Source of the DNA: JBBRLG01 sp038231495
GTDB taxonomy: Bacteria > Planctomycetota > Planctomycetia > Gemmatales > Gemmataceae
DNA length: 7,642 nucleotides
Direction of reading: 5' to 3'
Assembly (NCBI GenBank): GCA_038231495.1
Contig: JBBRLG010000373.1
Location: forward strand, 1-7,642
Part shown: piece after piece, positions 1-4,905 of the stretch
How the letters are laid out: each line of letters begins with the position of its first letter
How positions within the stretch are numbered: the stretch's first letter is position 1
The notes under the pieces: model-generated
Told to the model about the DNA's origin: nothing
Database searches by the model: none
What the model saw: the letters and a program-made list of their open reading frames with translations, nothing else
Translations under genes and position numbers: made by a program

Positions 1-20
1 CAAGCGGGCCGCTTGCGGCT
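1..20. repeat. Partial copy of the GCCGCTTGCGGCT palindromic repeat
   Basis: Positions 8-20 read GCCGCTTGCGGCT, identical to the left part of the large palindrome at 4523-4558. Positions 1-7 (CAAGCGG) are the reverse complement of 9-15, so this is also an inverted repeat, cut by the window edge, with its two halves in the opposite order to the downstream copy. Two intergenic occurrences of the same 13-mer suggest a dispersed palindromic element like REP sequences rather than chance. The full extent lies outside the window. Confidence 0.55.
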
Positions 21-94
21 ACGGCGACACCCCACGGTCCCGAAACATTTGCCACACCCTCTTGACACCGCACTCGATTTTTAGGAACGAGATG

Positions 95-117
95 ACCGGT
101 AAACTACCCCGGTTTTT
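95..117 (+). terminator. Weak terminator-like hairpin
   Basis: ACCGG at 95-99 can pair with CCGGT at 109-113 across a 9-nt loop, and the stem runs directly into a T tract (113-117). This is the layout of an intrinsic terminator for a gene entering from the left. The stem is only 5 bp, and the T tract also belongs to a tandem repeat (111-153), so the resemblance may be accidental. Confidence 0.22.
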
Positions 118-176
118 CGTTGGCAAGGGTCGGCTTTTTCATGGCAAGGGTCGAGAGTGGCAAGGGTGGCAAAGGG
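111..176. repeat. Cluster of TGGCAAGGGT short repeats
   Basis: The 10-mer TGGCAAGGGT occurs at 121-130, 142-151 and 158-167, with a variant TGGCAAAGGG at 167-176. The first two copies sit in a longer imperfect tandem repeat of about 21 nt: a short T-tract block GG(C)TTTTTC precedes TGGCAAGGGTCG in both (111-132 and 132-153). Two further copies of the 10-mer, one inverted, lie at 256-265 and 279-288. The repeats do not hold one reading frame or one spacing, so a coding origin is unlikely. They could be a decayed intergenic repeat family or protein-binding sites; nothing in the sequence separates these. Confidence 0.6.
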
Positions 177-254
177 ATGGTTCATAATGCGTAAGAACTG
201 TTCTGCAAATGGTTTGCGTCAGACCTGCACGGACGGCTTATGAAAGAGCGGCAG

Positions 255-289
255 CACCCTTGCCACAGGCGCAGAAGTTGGCAAGGGTG
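255..289. repeat. 11-bp perfect inverted repeat (hairpin)
   Basis: CACCCTTGCCA at 255-265 is the exact reverse complement of TGGCAAGGGTG at 279-289, separated by a 13-nt loop. The arms are copies of the repeat seen at 121-176, here in opposite orientation. No T tract follows, so it does not look like an intrinsic terminator. A competing short stem is possible, because GGGTG at 285-289 can also pair with CACCC at 297-301. If the region is transcribed this could be a leader structure for purD, but that is inference. Confidence 0.5.
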
Positions 290-394
290 GGCCTGACACC
301 CGCTGTCGTCGTCAATGCTTGTCGCCTTTGCACGACTTTGAACGCGCGGGAGCCGCCGACCCTGCCGGTCTCTCGCAACGCCGCCAGCGGCCCA

Positions 395-400
395 TACAAT
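395..400 (+). promoter_or_regulatory. Possible -10 element for purD
   Basis: TACAAT lies 32 nt upstream of the purD start codon, in one of the few AT-rich spots of the leader, and matches the sigma-70 -10 consensus at five of six positions. No good -35 hexamer is visible at the usual 16-18 nt spacing, so this is only a candidate. Confidence 0.22.
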
Positions 401-432
401 AGAGCCTGGAACCGAGGCGGAAGGGAACGGGC

Positions 433-1722
433 ATGAACATCCTGGTCGTCGGCAAAGGCGGGCGCGAACACGCCCTGGTTTGGAAGCTGGCCCAGTCGCC
501 GCGGGCGTCACGCATCTTTTGCGCCCCCGGTAACGCCGGCACCGCGGGCGACGCCGTCAACGTGCCGATTGAAGTCAGCAGCTTCGACCATCTCGCCCGC
601 TTCGCCAAAAAAGAGAAGATCGGCCTCACCGTCGTCGGCCCCGAAGACCCCCTCGCGACCGGCATCGTCGATTACTTCCAGAAAGAGGGCCTGCGCGTCT
701 TCGGCCCGACGCGCGAGGCGGCCCAGTTGGAAGCGAGCAAGGTGTTCGCCAAAAACCTCATGCGCCACGCCGACGTGCCGACCGCCGAGTTCAAAGTCTT
801 CGACCACCCCGACCCGGCCCGCCATTTCATCGAGTCGCGCAACTACCCCGTCGTCGTCAAGGCCGACGGCCTCGCGGCCGGCAAGGGCGTCATCGTCTGT
901 GCCACCAAGCACGACGCGCTGGCGGCCATCGAGCGCATCATGGTGCGCGAGGAGTTCGGCCGAGCCGCGGGCCGCGCCATTGTCATCGAAAAGCGGCTGG
1001 CGGGCGAGGAGCTGAGCATCCTGGCACTCGTGTCGGGCCGGACGATTATCCCCTTGCAACCGACGCAGGACCACAAGCCGGCGTTCGACGGCGACACCGG
1101 CCCCAACACCGGCGGCATGGGGGCGTACTGTCCCGCGCCGCTCGGCACGCCGACCCTGCTCGACGCCATCGACAGCCAGGTTTTGGTGCCGACCGTCCAC
1201 GCCATGAAGCGCGGCCGCCGACCTTTCCGCGGCGTGCTCTACGCCGGCGTCATGGTCACGCCCCAGGGGCCGCGCGTGCTGGAATACAACTGTCGTTTCG
1301 GCGACCCGGAGACGCAGCCGCTCTTGATGCGTCTGCGTACCGACCTGCTCGACCTGCTCGAAGCGGTCGTGGACGAGCGTTTGCACGAGTTTGAAGGCCG
1401 CATCGAGTGGGATCCGCGGCCGGCGGTGTGCGTGGTGCTGGCGGCGAAGGGTTATCCCGGCAATTACGAGCGCGGCCTGCGGATTACGGGCCTGGCCGAG
1501 GCGGGCAAGTTGCCGGACGTGAAGGTTTTCCACGCGGGCACGCGGGCGGACGGCGACCTGGTGCGGACCGACGGCGGCCGTGTGCTAGGAGTGACGGCCA
1601 TCGGCGACACGCTTGCCGAGGCACAGAAACGGGTGTACGAGGCGATTGGCCACATTTCGTTTCCGGAAATGTGCTACCGCCGCGACATCGGCAACAAGGC
1701 GCTGCCGAAGCCGGAGGCGTGA
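433..1722 (+). CDS. purD: Phosphoribosylamine-glycine ligase (GAR synthetase)
   Basis: This cytosolic enzyme joins 5-phosphoribosylamine and glycine with ATP to give glycinamide ribonucleotide, an early step of de novo purine synthesis. The 429-residue product has the family's usual length and its domains in order: an N-terminal nucleotide-binding motif GKGGREHAL (7-15), then an ATP-grasp domain with KADGLAAGKG (143-152), GPNTGGMGAY (223-232) and the GARS signature RFGDPET (288-294), then the C-terminal domain. The start at 433 is chosen because the family begins with M-x-I/V-L-V-V-G-x-G-G-R-E-H, and a purine-rich GGAAGGGAA (419-427) sits at a suitable distance upstream. No other purine gene adjoins it, so it appears to stand outside a pur operon. 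One oddity: nearly all valine codons before about 1000 are GTC, whereas none after about 1400 is GTC and almost all are GTG. Confidence 0.97.
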   Translation: MNILVVGKGGREHALVWKLAQSPRASRIFCAPGNAGTAGDAVNVPIEVSSFDHLARFAKKEKIGLTVVGPEDPLATGIVDYFQKEGLRVFGPTREAAQLEASKVFAKNLMRHADVPTAEFKVFDHPDPARHFIESRNYPVVVKADGLAAGKGVIVCATKHDALAAIERIMVREEFGRAAGRAIVIEKRLAGEELSILALVSGRTIIPLQPTQDHKPAFDGDTGPNTGGMGAYCPAPLGTPTLLDAIDSQVLVPTVHAMKRGRRPFRGVLYAGVMVTPQGPRVLEYNCRFGDPETQPLLMRLRTDLLDLLEAVVDERLHEFEGRIEWDPRPAVCVVLAAKGYPGNYERGLRITGLAEAGKLPDVKVFHAGTRADGDLVRTDGGRVLGVTAIGDTLAEAQKRVYEAIGHISFPEMCYRRDIGNKALPKPEA

Positions 1723-1747
1723 GCCGGCCCCCGCAGCGATCGCCTGC

Positions 1748-1776
1748 TTGCGTTTTGCGGGAATCGCCGCTAAGTT
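1748..1776 (+). promoter_or_regulatory. Weak promoter candidate for the TPR/peptidase gene
   Basis: TTGCGT (1748-1753) and TAAGTT (1771-1776) are separated by 17 nt and lie 41 nt before the next start codon, in the 94-nt gap after purD. Each hexamer matches the sigma-70 consensus at only about half its positions. The support is the spacing and the local AT-rich dip. The downstream gene could equally be read from the purD transcript. Confidence 0.18.
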
Positions 1777-1816
1777 AGCTTCCGGGAACCTTGTCGCCGC
1801 ACCGGGAACAGCCACC

Positions 1817-4495
1817 ATGAAGCCGTTCGTGAGCGTTTGCCTGCTCCTGCTCGGGGCCGCCCTGGTCCGGGCCGACGCCAACCCGCTCGCCGAAGCCCGT
1901 CTGCGCTGGTTGCAAGGCAATTACGACGAGGCCAAGGCGCTCTACGAAGAGCTGGCCAAGGACGCCAAATCCAAAATCCCCGCCACCATCGGTTTGAGCA
2001 AGGCTCTCCAAAGCCAAGGCGAGTACGACAAGGCGCTGACCGCCGTCGAGGCGGTCCTGGCCGATAACGCCAAGGATCCGGCCCTGAACGCCCGCCATGC
2101 CGAGTTGCTTTACCTCCGCGGCCGTTGGGACGACGCCCTCAAGGCCGCGGAATTGGCAATCGCGGAAGACAAGAACCAGCTGCTCGCACGCTGGGTCCGC
2201 GTCGAGGTCTACCGCGACCGCGGCGACGTGGACAAGGCGAAGGAAGAGGTGCGCTGGTACATCAAGTTTTACAACGACAACGATGTCAAGGAACCCGACG
2301 ACCTGCTGCTCGTCGGCCTCGCCAGCCTGGAGCACGCCCGCTGGAACAAGCTATCGGACCAGTTCGAGTTCGTCCTGAACGAGCTGTTCGCCGCCGCCGG
2401 CAAACCGGCCAAGGGGCAGGACGAAAAGACGTTCTGGCCCGCGGAATACGAGGCGGGCGCGCTGCTCCTGGAGAAGTACAACCGCCCCGAAGCGGTGGAC
2501 GCCTTCGACAAGGCGCTGACCATCAACCCCAACTGTGCCGAGGCGCTGGTCGGCAAAGGTTACGCGGCCCTGATGAAGTTTGAAATCAAGGACGCGGAGG
2601 GTTTCGCCGAGCGCGCCCTGAAGGTCAACCCGCAACTGCCCGACGCGCTGCGGTTGCGGGCCGATGTCCACCTCGCCACCGGCGCGGTCGCCGCCGCTCG
2701 CAAGGAACTCGACCGCGCCGCGAAGGTCAACCCGCGCGATGAGTCTACTCTGGCCCGCGTCGCCGCCTGCCTGCTGCTGGAACGCAAGGATGCCGAATAC
2801 GAGGAACTGGTCAAGGAGGTCGGGAAGTTCGACCCCAAACCGGCGCAGTTCTATTACGAACTGGGCCACCAGCTGGAGGAGCGCCGCCGGCTGGAGGCGG
2901 CCGAGAAGTCCTACAAGAAGGCGTCGGAGCTGCGGCCGTTCCTGGGCGGGCCGATCAACAGCCTCGGTATGCTTTACATGCGCATGGGCCGCGAAAAGGA
3001 AGCCCTAACGCTCCTCACCAAGGGCTTCGAGTGGGATCTGTTCAACGTCCGCGTCTCCAACACCCTCAAGGTGTTGAAGCACCTCGACCGGTATGAGACG
3101 TTAAAGACCGAACATTTCGAGCTGCGCTACGACCCCAAGAACGACACGGCTCTGATCTACTACATGGCCGACTACCTCGAAGAGATTTATGCCGACTTGA
3201 CGAAGAAGTTTCAGTTCAAGCCGAAGGAGCGTATTCTGTTGGAGGTGTTCAACCGCCACGACATGTTCAGCGGTCGGGTTATCGCGTTGCCGGACCTGCA
3301 CACGATCGGCGCTTGCACCGGCAGCATGGTCGCGATGGTGTCGCCCAACGCGGTGTCCGGCGTCCGCAAGCCGTTTAACTGGGCGCGCGTCATCCGCCAC
3401 GAGATCGTCCACGTCTTCAACCTGGAACAGACGAACTTTTTGACGCCGCACTGGCTGACGGAGGGGCTGGCGGTCAACAACGAGGGCTTTCCCCGACCGC
3501 CGGTCTGGAACCAGCTGCTCGCCGAGCGCGTCCCCGCAGGCGAAGTGCTGAACCTCGACACCATCGACCTGGGTTTCATCCGCCCGCGCGACCAGCTGGA
3601 ATGGAACCTGGCGTACGCCCAGAGCCAGATTTACGTCAACTACATGAAGGAAAAGTACGGCCCGCAGACGGTCGGCGAGATGCTGGACGCCTACCGCGAC
3701 GGCCTGGATACTTCTGCGGCACTTAAAAAGGTCTGTAAGGTGGACAAAGCCGCCTTCGAGGAGGGTTACACCGCCTACTTGAAGGAGACGGTCAAGACGA
3801 TCAAGGGCGGCAAACCGGCCGAGAAGAAGCGGACGGCGGCGGAACTCAAAAAGGCACTGGCGAAGGAGCCGGACGACCTGGACCTGAAGGCGGAGTTGGC
3901 GCTGGTCACGCTGGGCGACAACCGCGTGGAGGCCCGCAAGTTGGCGGCGCAGGTGTTGGAAAAGAAGGCCAAGCACCCGAAGGCGTCGCTCGTGTTGGCC
4001 CGCCTGGAACACCTGGCCGGCAATGCCGACAAGGAGCGCAGCCTGCTTGAGGAGGCGCTGGACAAGGACAAGCCGGACCCGTTGATCCTGCAAGCGCTGG
4101 GCAAGCTCTATTACGACGCGGAGGAGTTCGCCAAGGCGGCGGAGGTGTTTGAACTGGGCCGCAAGACGGAGCCGTTGGAGGCGGGCTGGCTGCAACAGCT
4201 GGTGCGCGTCTACTCGCAGACGGGCGACAAGGATAAGCAGATCGGCGTGCTGGTGGACCTGGTGCCGACCGACGCCGACGACTTCGAGCACCGCGCCCGC
4301 CTGGCGAAGCTGCTCCTGGAAGCGGATAAGCCCGCGGAGGCGGAGAAATACGCCCGGCAAGCGCTGGAAATCGACGTGCGCAGCAAGGAGGCGCGGGAGG
4401 TGTTGTACAAGGCGCTGACCGCGCAAAAGAAGGACGCCGAGGCGGAACGGATCAAGAAGCTGCTGGAAAAGCCGAACAAGGATACGTCCGGTTGA
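1817..4495 (+). CDS. Exported TPR protein with central Peptidase-MA-like (gluzincin) domain
   Basis: The 892-residue product starts with a signal peptide (1-20: MKP, hydrophobic core VSVCLLLLGAALV, likely cut after RA or RADA), with no clear lipobox. TPR-type helical repeats fill about 22-420, for example the motifs at 222-250 and 347-400. A metallopeptidase-like domain begins near KTEHFELRYD (430-439) and carries HEIVH (528-532: two zinc ligands plus catalytic Glu529) followed by PHWLTEGLAV, whose Glu549 fits the third zinc ligand. This is the gluzincin pattern of the Peptidase_MA-like family. A charged linker (about 655-675) leads to a second TPR array reaching the C terminus. Residues needed for zinc catalysis are present, so activity is plausible, but no substrate can be named; TPRs usually hold partner proteins. 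The frame is open back to 1613, but that extension overlaps purD and is Arg-rich and unlike an export signal, so ATG 1817 is preferred. Its ribosome binding site is weak (CGGGAAC, 1803-1809). Confidence 0.9.
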   Translation: MKPFVSVCLLLLGAALVRADANPLAEARLRWLQGNYDEAKALYEELAKDAKSKIPATIGLSKALQSQGEYDKALTAVEAVLADNAKDPALNARHAELLYLRGRWDDALKAAELAIAEDKNQLLARWVRVEVYRDRGDVDKAKEEVRWYIKFYNDNDVKEPDDLLLVGLASLEHARWNKLSDQFEFVLNELFAAAGKPAKGQDEKTFWPAEYEAGALLLEKYNRPEAVDAFDKALTINPNCAEALVGKGYAALMKFEIKDAEGFAERALKVNPQLPDALRLRADVHLATGAVAAARKELDRAAKVNPRDESTLARVAACLLLERKDAEYEELVKEVGKFDPKPAQFYYELGHQLEERRRLEAAEKSYKKASELRPFLGGPINSLGMLYMRMGREKEALTLLTKGFEWDLFNVRVSNTLKVLKHLDRYETLKTEHFELRYDPKNDTALIYYMADYLEEIYADLTKKFQFKPKERILLEVFNRHDMFSGRVIALPDLHTIGACTGSMVAMVSPNAVSGVRKPFNWARVIRHEIVHVFNLEQTNFLTPHWLTEGLAVNNEGFPRPPVWNQLLAERVPAGEVLNLDTIDLGFIRPRDQLEWNLAYAQSQIYVNYMKEKYGPQTVGEMLDAYRDGLDTSAALKKVCKVDKAAFEEGYTAYLKETVKTIKGGKPAEKKRTAAELKKALAKEPDDLDLKAELALVTLGDNRVEARKLAAQVLEKKAKHPKASLVLARLEHLAGNADKERSLLEEALDKDKPDPLILQALGKLYYDAEEFAKAAEVFELGRKTEPLEAGWLQQLVRVYSQTGDKDKQIGVLVDLVPTDADDFEHRARLAKLLLEADKPAEAEKYARQALEIDVRSKEAREVLYKALTAQKKDAEAERIKKLLEKPNKDTSG

Positions 4496-4522
4496 TTGGG
4501 GATGGACGTAGAAGTAAGGTAT

Positions 4523-4558
4523 TGCCGCTTGCGGCTGAGCGCTCAGCCGCAAGCGGCA
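4523..4558. repeat. 36-bp perfect palindrome (REP-like)
   Basis: The left arm (4523-4540, TGCCGCTTGCGGCTGAGC) is the exact reverse complement of the right arm (4541-4558), with no mismatch and no spacer. As RNA or single-stranded DNA it could fold into a GC-rich stem of about 16 bp with a 4-nt loop. It fills much of the 84-nt gap between the TPR/peptidase gene and the MazG-like gene. The 13-mer GCCGCTTGCGGCT also occurs at 8-20 in the other non-coding region, pointing to a dispersed intergenic repeat. No T tract follows on either side, so it is not a standard intrinsic terminator. It could still block 3' exonuclease decay or reduce read-through between the two genes. Confidence 0.85.
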
Positions 4559-4579
4559 GAACTGGAGTCATCGACCCGC

Positions 4580-4885
4580 ATGGCGCTCTCGCTGAAAGAC
4601 CTCCAGCAGATCATCCGCGACACGTACGACCGTAAAGATCGGCGTCGCGGCGTCGAAGGAACCTTTATGTGGTTCATGGAGGAGGTCGGCGAGCTGGCGG
4701 CGGCGCTGCGGAGCGGCACCGACGCGGAACGGGCCGCCGAGTTCGCCGACGTGCTGGCGTGGCTGGCGACGTTGGCCAACATCGCGGGCGTCGATCTGGA
4801 CGCGGCGGTGCAGGCGAAATACGGCGGCGGTTGTCCGGGCTGCCACCAAAGTCCGTGCGTGTGCGACCAGGCCGAGAAACCTTGA
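4580..4885 (+). CDS. MazG-like nucleotide pyrophosphohydrolase with C-terminal cysteine cluster
   Basis: MazG-fold proteins hydrolyse nucleoside triphosphates to monophosphate and pyrophosphate, usually as house-cleaning enzymes for abnormal nucleotides, using Mg2+ held by two acidic helices. This 101-residue cytosolic protein shows both: WFMEEVGELAAALR (31-44, acidic residues Glu34, Glu35 and Glu38) and EFADVLAWLATLAN (54-67, Glu54 and Asp57). It is a single-domain form, much shorter than the duplicated E. coli MazG. After YGGG, the tail carries CPGCHQSPCVC with Cys85, Cys88, Cys93 and Cys95, a spacing that could bind a metal such as zinc. The frame is open upstream to a TTG at 4496 and an ATG at 4502, but those starts would translate through the palindrome at 4523-4558. 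ATG 4580, with GGAG at 4564-4567, gives a normal N terminus. The next gene starts 20 nt after the stop, so the two are probably co-transcribed. The substrate cannot be told from the sequence. Confidence 0.88.
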   Translation: MALSLKDLQQIIRDTYDRKDRRRGVEGTFMWFMEEVGELAAALRSGTDAERAAEFADVLAWLATLANIAGVDLDAAVQAKYGGGCPGCHQSPCVCDQAEKP

Positions 4886-4905
4886 ATTTGCAGTAGGGGC
4901 CGAGG

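Larger units (their letters stand above)
1..432. other. Non-coding leader region upstream of purD
   Basis: No supported gene lies in this stretch. One + frame is open from the left edge to a stop at 185-187. A 75-codon frame runs 209-436 and a 109-codon frame lies on the opposite strand, but none has a ribosome binding site, recognisable protein or sensible composition, and the first two run through the short DNA repeats. What the stretch does hold is repeat DNA: a partial palindrome at 1-20, a TGGCAAGGGT cluster at 111-176, an inverted pair at 255-289, and a possible -10 element near 395. It is most likely intergenic DNA plus the purD promoter and leader. A short, diverged gene cannot be excluded. 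Confidence 0.7.

Noticed and set aside
62..87. TTGACA as a -35 promoter box
   Set aside because: No -10-like hexamer lies 16-18 nt downstream; the nearest candidate is poor and too close.
2..187. A + frame open from the left edge, possibly the end of an upstream gene
   Set aside because: It runs through the palindrome fragment and the TGGCAAGGGT repeats and gives no protein-like sequence; the open length is modest for GC-rich DNA.
194..204. AGAACTGTTCT as a LexA/SOS-type operator
   Set aside because: The GAAC and GTTC half-sites are only 1 nt apart, instead of the 4 nt of known GAAC-type boxes, and it is far from any start codon.
209..436. A 75-codon + strand frame whose stop overlaps the purD start as ATGA
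   Set aside because: The overlap looks like translational coupling, but there is no ribosome binding site, the product is Arg/Ala-rich without any recognisable feature, and it runs through the inverted repeat at 255-289.
1736..1743. GCGATCGC, the cyanobacterial HIP1 octamer
   Set aside because: I noticed only this one copy; HIP1 is meaningful only when highly abundant, and the protein content does not suggest a cyanobacterium.
1730..1761. CCCGCA...TGCGGG as a purD terminator
   Set aside because: The stem is 6 bp with a 20-nt loop and no T tract follows.
1613..1816. N-terminal extension of the TPR/peptidase gene
   Set aside because: It would overlap purD by about 110 nt, is Arg-rich, and would bury the signal peptide that begins at 1817.
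4496..4579. Upstream starts (TTG 4496, ATG 4502) for the MazG-like gene
   Set aside because: They would translate the 36-bp palindrome, a repeat also found in other non-coding DNA, and would add a tail not expected for the family.
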